Shown in pieces: positions 1-7,172 of a DNA stretch of 64,000 nt. Position 1 is the first letter of the stretch; each line of letters starts with the position of its first letter. Under the pieces are notes generated by a model that saw nothing but the letters and a program-made list of their open reading frames with translations, was not told where the DNA came from and did not search any database. The stretch comes from Prosthecomicrobium sp. N25 (lineage in GTDB: Bacteria; Pseudomonadota; Alphaproteobacteria; Rhizobiales; Ancalomicrobiaceae): positions 434,001-498,000 of the forward strand of contig NZ_JBBCAT010000002.1 of NCBI RefSeq assembly GCF_037203705.1, read 5' to 3'. The position numbers and the translations under genes are program-made.

Positions 1-760
1 GGAGGCTTCGGTCCAGGCCCGGCAGGGCGGCGGCGAGCTCGGCGCCGATCAGGATGCCGGACAGGTAGGCCGACACGGAGTGGGCCGGCAGGCGTCCGGC
101 CAGCGGCAGGGTCCGGGCCGTGAAGACCGCGTGGGCGAGGGCCGGGTCGCGGCGCGTGCGCTCGACCCCGGCCGCGAAGGCCTCCGGGTCCGGCTCGTCG
201 CCCTCGGCGAGCTGGCCGATGATGGTGTGGTGCCGGATCGCCGCGAACAGCTCGCCGGTCATGTGGGTGGCGAAGCCGGCGACGCGGCCGTCCCGCAGCC
301 GCGCCCACTTGGAGTGGCTGCCGGGCAGGACCACCTCGGCGTCGTGCAGGCCCCCGGCGGCGCCGAAGATCTGCACCTCCTCGCCGCGCATGACGTCCGG
401 CAGGCCGTCGGAATCCGCCGACGAGAGGCCCGAGACGAAGACGAGCGGCACCCGGTCCTCGACGCGCCGCGTCCCGCGGGCAAGGTCGGCGAAGCCGGCC
501 GGGCAGGGCACATGCGGCACCTCGACCCAGCCGTTGCGGCTGCCGATCATGCCCGAGAGCAGGACGGGCAGGGGTCCGTGCCGGTCGAGCCAGGGTCCGA
601 CATGCCGGAACAGCGTCGCCGCGAAGGCGCGGTCCGGCACCCTGGTGATGCCGTCCGGCCCCTGCGCCTCGGCCATGGCGCGGCCGTCCCCGGCCAGCAG
701 CGCGGCGCGGAACGAGGACGTCCCCCAGTCGACGGCGATCAGGTGCGGCGTTTCGGTCAT
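1..760 (-). CDS. dgoK: 2-dehydro-3-deoxygalactonokinase (KDGal kinase), C-terminus cut by window edge
   Basis: The reverse strand translates from an ATG at 760 into a protein starting MTETPHLIAVDWGTSSFRA, the N-terminal phosphate-binding motif of the DgoK branch of sugar kinases. Further family blocks are LSGMIGSRNGW and LPGSHSKWARL. The enzyme phosphorylates 2-dehydro-3-deoxy-D-galactonate in the DeLey-Doudoroff galactose route, yielding the substrate of the DgoA aldolase. About 253 codons are visible of a family length near 300, so the end lies outside the window. It sits 79 bases downstream of the ribokinase on the same strand and could share its transcript. DgoA would be expected next, beyond the edge, but this cannot be seen. 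Confidence 0.85.
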   Translation of the reverse strand, partial: MTETPHLIAVDWGTSSFRAALLAGDGRAMAEAQGPDGITRVPDRAFAATLFRHVGPWLDRHGPLPVLLSGMIGSRNGWVEVPHVPCPAGFADLARGTRRVEDRVPLVFVSGLSSADSDGLPDVMRGEEVQIFGAAGGLHDAEVVLPGSHSKWARLRDGRVAGFATHMTGELFAAIRHHTIIGQLAEGDEPDPEAFAAGVERTRRDPALAHAVFTARTLPLAGRLPAHSVSAYLSGILIGAELAAALPGLDRSL

Positions 761-839
761 GCGGGCCGGGTTTGCGGTAATTCTCGGACAAAATAGCCCG
801 CGCGGGCCGGGCCGTCACCGGCAAATCGACCGAGGTGCC

Positions 840-1757
840 TCACTTTCCGGCAAGCATGGCGTCGACTTCCGCCCGGGTCGGCATGGACGGCACGGCGCCC
901 GGTAGGCCAACCGAGACGGCCGCCGCGGCATTGGCGAAGCGCAGGGCGGCGGCGAGGTCCTCGCCGCGGGCGAGTTCGGCGGCGAGCGCGCCGACGAAGC
1001 AGTCGCCGGCGCCGGTGGTGTCGACGGCGGCGACCCGATGGCCGCGCGCCTCGACCCGCTCCGCACCGCCGCCGAACGCGACCGCCCCCGCGGCCCCGAG
1101 GGTGACCACCACGGTGCCGCAGCCCGTCGCGCGGAGCCGGGCGGCGGCGTCGGCGACCTCGTCGGCACGGTTCGCATCGACGGCGCGACCGGCCAGAAGC
1201 CCGAGTTCGTGCTCGTTGACGACCAGGATGTCGACGAGGGGCAGCAGCGCGCGGGCCTCCTCGAGGGCCGGGGCGGCGTTGAGGAGCGTGCCGGCGCCGG
1301 CGGCGCGGGCCTGTTCGAAGGCGGCGCGGATGGCGGCGAGCGGGACTTCGAGCTGGGCCACGACCCGGTCGCCGGGCGAGAGCGGGACGGCGGCGGCGTC
1401 CTCGGGCCGGATCTCGCCGTTGGCGCCGGCCACCACCACGATGGTGTTCTCCGCCCTGGCGACCGTGATGACGGCCGTCCCGGTCGGGGTGCCGGGCAGA
1501 ACCCGGATGCGCGCGACGTCGATCCCGTCCCGGGCCAGGCCTTGCGTGAGCGACGCTCCGAAGGGGTCGTCGCCCACGGCGCCGACGAAGGTGACGGCCG
1601 CCCCCGCGCGGGCGGCCGCGACCGCCTGGTTGGCGCCCTTGCCGCCGGCGTAGCGGGCGAAGCCGGTGCCCGGGATGGTCTCGCCGGGGCCGGGGAAACG
1701 CTCGGCGGTGACCACGAGGTCCATGTTGATCGATCCGACCACGACCAGCTTCGGCAT
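840..1757 (-). CDS. rbsK: Ribokinase (PfkB family)
   Basis: The protein has 305 residues, normal for RbsK. It opens with VVVGSINMDLVV, followed by the PfkB signature 1 region RYAGGKGANQAVAAARAG, and near the end has the catalytic signature DTTGAGDCFVGALAAELA with the catalytic Asp in GAGD. It should phosphorylate D-ribose to ribose 5-phosphate in the cytoplasm. The ATG at 1757 is chosen because a good ribosome site (GGAGGA) lies just upstream and the family N-terminus begins there. The frame stays open further upstream into gspJ, but that extension matches nothing. It follows gspJ by 50 bases on the same strand, although its function is unrelated to secretion. Confidence 0.9.
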   Translation of the reverse strand: MPKLVVVGSINMDLVVTAERFPGPGETIPGTGFARYAGGKGANQAVAAARAGAAVTFVGAVGDDPFGASLTQGLARDGIDVARIRVLPGTPTGTAVITVARAENTIVVVAGANGEIRPEDAAAVPLSPGDRVVAQLEVPLAAIRAAFEQARAAGAGTLLNAAPALEEARALLPLVDILVVNEHELGLLAGRAVDANRADEVADAAARLRATGCGTVVVTLGAAGAVAFGGGAERVEARGHRVAAVDTTGAGDCFVGALAAELARGEDLAAALRFANAAAAVSVGLPGAVPSMPTRAEVDAMLAGK

Positions 1758-1807
1758 GCCGTCCTCCCGTTTTCGCCGAGGGATAGCACGGATCGGCCGG
1801 GGCCGGA

Positions 1808-2542
1808 CTAGCGCAGGGGGACCTTCTCGGCGCCGCCGGACTCGGCCGGCTTCTGGCCGGGCGCGGCGGGCTGGGCCGGCTGGGCGGCGCGCGGGGCCGC
1901 GGCGAGGACCGGCAGGGCGATCGGCACCGGGGGCGCCGCGCGGCCCGACGCCGGCGCGACGGTCAGTTCCAGGAGGCGCGGCATGGCTTTCGGGTCGGTC
2001 CAGTCGTCGCGCCGCTCGCCCTTGGCGGAGACGGAGGCGAAGCTGAACCGGTAGGGGCCGGAGGCGATCGTGGTCGCGCCGGCAAATTCCCGCGGGTCGC
2101 GGTCCGCCGCCCCGGGCTCGTAGGGGACCGACCGGCGGACCAGGGCCTCGCCGTCGTCCGCGGCCTCGACCGTGAGCGCAACGGCCTCGAGCGCCGCGCC
2201 GGCGGCGGCCGAAAGGGCCGGGCGGACGAAGACCACCTCGCGGCTGCCGGCCCGGAAGACGAGGCGGGGGGTCTTCTCGTCGCCCGTCATGACCGGCACG
2301 GCACGGGCGAGGTCGTCGCCGAGGCGCGCGGTCGCCCGCATCCACAGGTCCGCGTCCTCGATCTTGCGCTGGCCGGTCATCCAGCGCGCCGCGACGGTGC
2401 CGGCGAAGGGCATCAGGGCGGCGACCAGCGCCACGGTGAGCACGAGGGCGGCGATCACCTCGACGAGCGAGAAGCCGGCCGTGCGGCCTCGGCCGCGGCG
2501 CCGGAGGGCCTCAGCGGGCCGGAAGGAGCTTGGCGGTCTCAA
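1808..2542 (-). CDS. gspJ: T2SS minor pseudopilin GspJ
   Basis: This 244-residue protein has a basic leader of about 22 residues followed by the prepilin motif G-FSLVEVIAALVLT with Glu at mature position 5 and a hydrophobic helix. It is the last gene of the leftward T2SS arm, as is usual for gspJ. GspJ forms the pseudopilus tip with GspI and GspK. The only start-like codon before the leader is a TTG at 2542, with GGAG about 9 bases upstream, and it overlaps the end of gspI by 32 bases. The C-terminal tail is rich in Ala and Pro. The identification rests on the pilin motif and gene order, since minor pseudopilins diverge strongly. Confidence 0.75.
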   Translation of the reverse strand: MRPPSSFRPAEALRRRGRGRTAGFSLVEVIAALVLTVALVAALMPFAGTVAARWMTGQRKIEDADLWMRATARLGDDLARAVPVMTGDEKTPRLVFRAGSREVVFVRPALSAAAGAALEAVALTVEAADDGEALVRRSVPYEPGAADRDPREFAGATTIASGPYRFSFASVSAKGERRDDWTDPKAMPRLLELTVAPASGRAAPPVPIALPVLAAAPRAAQPAQPAAPGQKPAESGGAEKVPLR

Positions 2543-3044
2543 GGCGGACGCTCCGGCCGGAGGGGGTGGTGACCACGACGGCGATGTCGACAGGCTGCGG
2601 GGGCGGGGTCGGGGCCGCGGCCGGCCTGGCGGGAGGAGCGGCCGAGCCGCCGGCGCCCGCGGCCTGCGGCTCGGACCGCTTCGCCGCGCCGTCGAGCGGG
2701 GCGGGCGGGACGGGCGGGCGCAGGTATTCGATGAGGGCCGGCCGGGTGGTCACCTCGTAGCGGTAGTCGCCGGCGCGCCCCGGCCCGGCCGTGGGGATGC
2801 TGTCCGGCTCGGCCCTGAGGGCGCCGATGACACCGCGCGCCACGGTCACGGCGGCGAGCGTGTCGGCGGGCGCGCGCGCCCCCGCCCAGGCGCCCGACAG
2901 GGCGCGCGACAGGGTGGTGACCATCAGGCTGGCGATCACGATGGCGACCAGGACCTCGATCAGCGAGAAGCCGGCGCGCGGATCCGCGGCGGGCGCCGCG
3001 GCCGCGTTCCGTCCGCGGTCAGACGCCTTCGAGGATCGCCACAT
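2511..3044 (-). CDS. gspI: T2SS minor pseudopilin GspI
   Basis: The 177-residue product has a leader ending in PRAG, then the mature type IV pilin N-terminus FSLIEVLVAIVIASLMVTT with Glu5. GspI is the core minor pseudopilin that nucleates the tip complex with GspJ and GspK. The C-terminal half contains a long Pro/Ala-rich stretch (about residues 110-150) that is atypical and may be a disordered linker before the last beta strand. It overlaps gspH by 26 bases and gspJ by 32 bases, so the three are probably translationally coupled. The assignment as I rather than another minor pilin comes mostly from its place between H and J. Confidence 0.75.
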   Translation of the reverse strand: MWRSSKASDRGRNAAAAPAADPRAGFSLIEVLVAIVIASLMVTTLSRALSGAWAGARAPADTLAAVTVARGVIGALRAEPDSIPTAGPGRAGDYRYEVTTRPALIEYLRPPVPPAPLDGAAKRSEPQAAGAGGSAAPPARPAAAPTPPPQPVDIAVVVTTPSGRSVRLETAKLLPAR

Positions 3045-3501
3045 TGCCGGTCGCCCAGTTGACGCGGACCCGGAAGGCGCGGGGTCCCTTCGCGAGGCGG
3101 AGCACGCCGCCGCAGCTCGTCCCGTCCGGCCGGAACAGAATCCCGACCCGGTCGCCGTCGCGCCGGCAGGTGTCGCCGGACAGCAGGGAGGCGTCGACGT
3201 CGCGCGGGACCGCGACGCTGCGTCCGCCGAGGCTCAGGCTGCGCTGCCGCGTGTCGAAGACGGCGGCCTGCTCGCGCCCGCTGGCGATCGAGGCCGTCCG
3301 GGTCTCGCGCAGGAGGGCGGCGGCGTCGACGGCGGTCGCCAGGAGGCGCGCCGCGCCGGTCCCGCGCGGGATCGCCGGGAAGGCCATCATGACCATCAGG
3401 CCGAAGATGATCAGCGCCGGGATCACCTCCAGGAGGACGAAGCCGGCGCGGCGGTGGCGGCCCGGGCACTCAGCGCTGCCAGCTGAGGACGTCGGCGGCA
3501 C
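3019..3501 (-). CDS. gspH: T2SS minor pseudopilin GspH
   Basis: This 160-residue protein starts at a GTG at 3501, overlapping the end of gspG by 32 bases. After a short basic leader it has the processing motif G-FVLLEVIPALIIFGLM, with Glu5 and a proline at position 8 of the mature helix. GspH is a minor pseudopilin that links the tip complex to the GspG filament. The C-terminal region contains two cysteines (SGDTCRRDGD and GTSCGG) about 20 residues apart that could form a periplasmic disulfide. The position directly after gspG is the standard location of gspH. Confidence 0.75.
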   Translation of the reverse strand: MPPTSSAGSAECPGRHRRAGFVLLEVIPALIIFGLMVMMAFPAIPRGTGAARLLATAVDAAALLRETRTASIASGREQAAVFDTRQRSLSLGGRSVAVPRDVDASLLSGDTCRRDGDRVGILFRPDGTSCGGVLRLAKGPRAFRVRVNWATGNVAILEGV

Positions 3502-3988
3502 TGTCGCTCCCTCCCTCGCGGCCGTCCGAGCCGAGCGAGACGATCTCGTAGGGGCGGCCCTGGCCCGGCGAGCGATACACGTAGGCGTTGTTCCAAGGGT
3601 CCTTGGGGACGCCGTTGCCGCGCAGGTACGGGCCGTTCCAGGTGCCCGCGTTGCTGGGGCGGGCCATCAGGGCGTTGAGGCCCTCGGCGGTGGTCGGATA
3701 GCGGCCCATGTCGAGGAAGAAGAGGTCCAGCGCGTTGGTGAAGCTCTCGAGCTGGATGCGCGCGGTCTTGGTCTTGGCATCGGACAGCTGGTTGAAGACG
3801 CGCGGCCCCACGAGGCCGACCAGGAGGCCGATGATGACCAGGACGACCAGCATCTCCACCAGGGTGAAGCCCGAGCGGCGCGGGTCGGGCCGGCGACGGC
3901 GTCCGGCGAGGTCGACGATGCCGGGCTCCGCGAGGAGCTTGCCGGCCGGACGGAGCCGCGGGAGGGGGACTGTCGGGTGTTCCATCAT
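3470..3988 (-). CDS. gspG: T2SS major pseudopilin GspG
   Basis: The 172-residue protein contains the prepilin signature SGFTLVEMLVVLVIIGLLVG followed by the GspG-specific segments LDLFFLDMGRYPTTAEGLNAL, PYLRGNGVPKDPWNNAYVY and SLGSDGREGG. The last is the calcium-binding C-terminal loop region. GspG polymerises into the pseudopilus that drives secretion. The start is the ATG at 3988, which overlaps the gspF stop as ATGA. The leader before the processing Gly is unusually long, about 40 residues, and a second ATG follows immediately at 3985. Among the pseudopilins here this is the most confidently identified. Confidence 0.92.
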   Translation of the reverse strand: MMEHPTVPLPRLRPAGKLLAEPGIVDLAGRRRRPDPRRSGFTLVEMLVVLVIIGLLVGLVGPRVFNQLSDAKTKTARIQLESFTNALDLFFLDMGRYPTTAEGLNALMARPSNAGTWNGPYLRGNGVPKDPWNNAYVYRSPGQGRPYEIVSLGSDGREGGSDSAADVLSWQR

Positions 3989-5184
3989 TGCACCAGCTGG
4001 TTGACGCTCATCAGCGCCGACATGATCGTGACCATCAGCCCGCCGATCACCACCGCGATGGTGATGATGGCGATCGGGCCCACCAGGGCGCCGACCCGGT
4101 CGAGGCGGTCGGTGAGTTTCTTCTCGTAGAGGGCGCCCGCCTCGGCGGCGACGGTGGCGAGCTCGCCGGTCTCCTCGCCCATGCGCAGCATGCGGACGGC
4201 GACGTCGGGCAGGAGGTCGACCCGGCCCAGGGCCTCGCTCAGCCGTCCGCCGCGGCGGACCTCGTCGCCGACGGCGGCGACGGCCTCCTGGCCGGCCGGG
4301 CCGAGGATGCTCTCCAGCACCTTCAGGGCTTCGGAGAGGGGCACACCCTGCCCGAGCAGGGTGCCGAGGTTGGTGGTGAAGAGCGCCGTCCGGCGCAGGG
4401 ACCAGACGCCGCGCACGATCGGCAGGGTGGTGGCGGAGCGGATGAAGCCGTCGCGGACCGACTTGACGCGGGATCCCAGCAGGCCGGCGGAGAGGACGGC
4501 GATCAGCACGCCGCCGACCAGGTCGAAGTTGGCGGCGAGCCAGGCGGAGAGGCCCAGGACGGCGGTGACGAGCGCCCCCGGATTGCCGCCCGAATCGGCG
4601 ATCAGCCCGGCGAATTGCGGGACGACGCTGACGAGGAAGAAGGTCAGCACGCCGACGGCGCCGACGAGCAGGAAGGCCGGGTAGCGCAGGGCGGCGCCGA
4701 CCTTGTCGGCGAGCGCGTGGCTGCGGGCGCGCTGGGCCGCGACGGCGGCCAGGACCCGGTCGAGGTGGCCGGTGGCTTCCGCCACCTTGGCCATGGCGAC
4801 CACCTCGGGGGGGAATACCTCGCCGTGACGCTCCAGGCTCTGCACCACGCCGCTGCCGGCCAGGATGTCGCTGCGCAGGGTCCGGACGGTGTCCCGGAGG
4901 CCGCCTTTCAGGTCCTCCGAGGCGAGGAGGAGCGCCTCGTCGATGGTGAGGCCGCTCCTCAGCATGAGCGCCAGGTCGCCGAGGAAGCGCGTGACGGCGC
5001 GCGGGTCGACGCGGGTGGCGAAGAGGCTCGCGCCCCCGCCCGCGGACGCCAGCCGCTTCGCCTCGACCAGCATCAGCCCGCGGGCGCCGAGCTCGTTGGC
5101 GACGCCGAATTCGTCGGCGGCCTCGGCCTCTCCGGTGAGGGAGCGGCCGTCGCTGGCGAGCGCGGTGTAGGCGAAGCGAGCCAT
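3985..5184 (-). CDS. gspF: T2SS inner-membrane platform protein GspF
   Basis: The 399-residue protein begins MARFAYTALASDGRSLTGE, the usual GspF/PilC start. It has two T2SSF domains, the first with FLGDLALMLRSGLTIDEALL and the second with FTTNLGTLLGQGVPLSEALK, separated and followed by hydrophobic membrane segments (roughly residues 165-190, 215-240 and 370-395). GspF is the polytopic platform that couples the GspE ATPase to pseudopilus assembly. It follows gspE with a 15-base gap and overlaps gspG by 4 bases. Length is typical. Confidence 0.92.
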   Translation of the reverse strand: MARFAYTALASDGRSLTGEAEAADEFGVANELGARGLMLVEAKRLASAGGGASLFATRVDPRAVTRFLGDLALMLRSGLTIDEALLLASEDLKGGLRDTVRTLRSDILAGSGVVQSLERHGEVFPPEVVAMAKVAEATGHLDRVLAAVAAQRARSHALADKVGAALRYPAFLLVGAVGVLTFFLVSVVPQFAGLIADSGGNPGALVTAVLGLSAWLAANFDLVGGVLIAVLSAGLLGSRVKSVRDGFIRSATTLPIVRGVWSLRRTALFTTNLGTLLGQGVPLSEALKVLESILGPAGQEAVAAVGDEVRRGGRLSEALGRVDLLPDVAVRMLRMGEETGELATVAAEAGALYEKKLTDRLDRVGALVGPIAIITIAVVIGGLMVTIMSALMSVNQLVQ

Positions 5185-5199
5185 CGGGTGCCGGGCTCC

Positions 5200-6867
5200 C
5201 TAGCGCAGCGCGGCGACGCGGAAGACCTCGTCCACCGAGGTCGATCCGTCGAGGGACTTGGCGCGGCCGTCCTCGATCATGGTGCTCATGCCCTCCCGGC
5301 GCGCCTCCGCCTCGACGGCGCGGTCGTCGCTGCCGGAGAGGATCAGGCGGCGGATCGGCTCGCTGACCTCGAGCACCTCGAAGATGGCGCGGCGGCCGCG
5401 GTAGCCGATGCCGGCGCAGCGGTCGCAGCCCTGCGGCTCCCACACGGTCGCGCCCGGCTCCAGGCCGATGGCGGCGAAGCGGGGATTCTTGTCGAAGTCG
5501 CGGGCCTGCAGCTTCCGCTTCCGGCGGCAATCGGGGCACAGGATGCGGACGAGGCGCTGGCCGACCACGGCGCGCAGGGACGAGGCGATCAGGAAGGGCT
5601 CGACGCCCATGTCGACGAGGCGGGTGACCGCCGCCGCGGCCGTGTTGGTGTGGAGGGTCGTCATCACCAGGTGGCCGGTCAGCGAGGCCTGGATGGCGAT
5701 GTCGGCGGTCTCCTTGTCGCGCACCTCGCCGACCATGATCACGTCCGGGTCCTGGCGCAGGAAGGCGCGTAGCGCGGAGGCGAAGGTCAGGCCGACATTG
5801 GGGCGGACCTGGGACTGGCTGACGCCGGGGATCTCGTATTCGACCGGGTCCTCGACGGTCAGGATCTTGCGGGTCTGGTCGTTGAGGGCGGCGATGCAGG
5901 CGGCCAGCGTGGTGGTCTTGCCGCTGCCGGTCGGGCCGGTGACGACGACGAGGCCGTAGGGCATCTCGATCTGCCGGCGCAGGACCTCGCCGTCGCGCTG
6001 GCGCAGGCCGAGCTGGGCGAGTTCGACCAGCTTGCCGGACCGCTCCAGCAGGCGGAGGATCACGGCCTCGCCGGCGGTCGTGGGCATGACGGCGACGCGG
6101 ACGTCGTAGTCCCGGCCGCGCACCTTGGTGCGGGTACGGCCGTCCTGGGGCAGGCGGTGCTCCGCGATGTTGAGGCCGGACAGGATCTTGATGCGGGAGA
6201 CGAGCGCGCGGTGGGGCACGCGCGGGGAAGGGATCGACCTGAGGACGCCGTCGATGCGCAGCCGGACCTGCGTGTCGCGGCGGGTCGGCTCGACGTGGAT
6301 GTCGGTGGCGCGCATGGAGACCGCCCGCTCGAACAGCTCCTCGACGGCGCGCACCACCGGGGCGCCGCTCGCCAGGTCGCGCAGTTCGTCCAGATTCTCG
6401 TGGCCTTGCGGGGCCGGCTGGTCGCCGTCCGGATCCTCCTGGCGGGCGTCCTCGGCCTCCCCGGCGCGCTCCAGGGCGATCTCGACCTCGTCGAAGCCGG
6501 CGACCTCGATCCGGGTCTCCGGGCCGAGCGTCAGCAGGATGGCGTCGATGGCGTCCCGGCGGCTCGGGTCCGCCACCGCCAGGCGCAGGCTGCCGTCGCG
6601 GTGGCGATAGGGGATCATGCCCGCGTCGGTCAGGTAGAGGCGCGAGAAGCGCTCGGCGAGCGACTGACCGGCGAGGATGTCCTCGAGCCGCGCGCGGGGC
6701 AGGCCGTGGTGCTCGGCGGCGACCTCGGCGAAGCGGGCCGCGACCATGCCCGAGACTTCGAGGAGCTTGCGGTAGGCGCGCGTGGCGTCGTCCCCGGCCC
6801 CCTTGGAGGGCAGCCGGTCGGGATCGAGATGGCCCCCTTCGACGAGGCGCTCGGCGAGGCTCGTCAT
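5200..6867 (-). CDS. gspE: T2SS ATPase GspE
   Basis: The 555-residue product is the cytoplasmic ATPase of the secretion system. Visible are an N-terminal T2SSE domain, the Walker A loop GPTGSGKTTT near residue 310, an Asp-box/Walker B segment DPDVIMVGEVRD near 375, the His-box LVMTTLHTNTAAAAV, and a four-cysteine zinc element formed by CPDC (about 442) and CDRC (about 480). The ATG at 6867 is preferred over a TTG at 6879 because GAGG stands six bases before it. It is first in the leftward arm and diverges from gspD across a 305-base shared upstream region. Confidence 0.93.
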   Translation of the reverse strand: MTSLAERLVEGGHLDPDRLPSKGAGDDATRAYRKLLEVSGMVAARFAEVAAEHHGLPRARLEDILAGQSLAERFSRLYLTDAGMIPYRHRDGSLRLAVADPSRRDAIDAILLTLGPETRIEVAGFDEVEIALERAGEAEDARQEDPDGDQPAPQGHENLDELRDLASGAPVVRAVEELFERAVSMRATDIHVEPTRRDTQVRLRIDGVLRSIPSPRVPHRALVSRIKILSGLNIAEHRLPQDGRTRTKVRGRDYDVRVAVMPTTAGEAVILRLLERSGKLVELAQLGLRQRDGEVLRRQIEMPYGLVVVTGPTGSGKTTTLAACIAALNDQTRKILTVEDPVEYEIPGVSQSQVRPNVGLTFASALRAFLRQDPDVIMVGEVRDKETADIAIQASLTGHLVMTTLHTNTAAAAVTRLVDMGVEPFLIASSLRAVVGQRLVRILCPDCRRKRKLQARDFDKNPRFAAIGLEPGATVWEPQGCDRCAGIGYRGRRAIFEVLEVSEPIRRLILSGSDDRAVEAEARREGMSTMIEDGRAKSLDGSTSVDEVFRVAALR

Positions 6868-7172
6868 GGCGGGCCTCAAGCGCGGCGCGTCGGAGCTGCG
6901 GTCCGGCTGTCCGAGATCGTCATCCCCGTTCCTTCGGTCCGCCGCATGGCCCGCCGGTGCGGCGGGCGGACTGCGTCACCTAAGTCTCGCCGGGAGTTGG
7001 TTAACAGGTCTCTAATAAATCGACCCCGATGGGCTCTTCCCTAGGGACACCTCAGCCCCCGGGGCAAATCCCGGTCTCAATGTTTCGTTAACCATCCTTG
7101 GCGAATAGTTGCCCCGCGGAACGAGGCTTAACCGCCCGTTCGTCATTCTTAATCGGGCGTTCGCACAGTCCC
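6868..7172. promoter_or_regulatory. Divergent gspE / gspD intergenic region
   Basis: About 305 bases separate the two T2SS arms and must hold both promoters. The stretch is locally AT-richer than its surroundings. It contains GGTTAAC near 7000 and GTTAACC near 7090 in opposite orientation, a segment TTAACAGGTCTCTAA that is one base off the CtrA pattern TTAA-N7-TTAA, and the inverted repeat CGCCCG (7133-7138) / CGGGCG (7154-7159) just before gspD. No clear -35/-10 pair can be assigned by eye. Confidence 0.4.

Noticed and set aside
840-2345. Long open frame extending the ribokinase to about 500 residues
   Set aside because: The part upstream of 1757 has no homology, is arginine/proline shadow sequence of gspJ, and a good ribosome site marks the ATG at 1757.
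6990-7020. CtrA box controlling the T2SS
   Set aside because: The near-match TTAA-N7-CTAA has a mismatch in a short motif and no second supporting site; reported only as a note in the intergenic entry.
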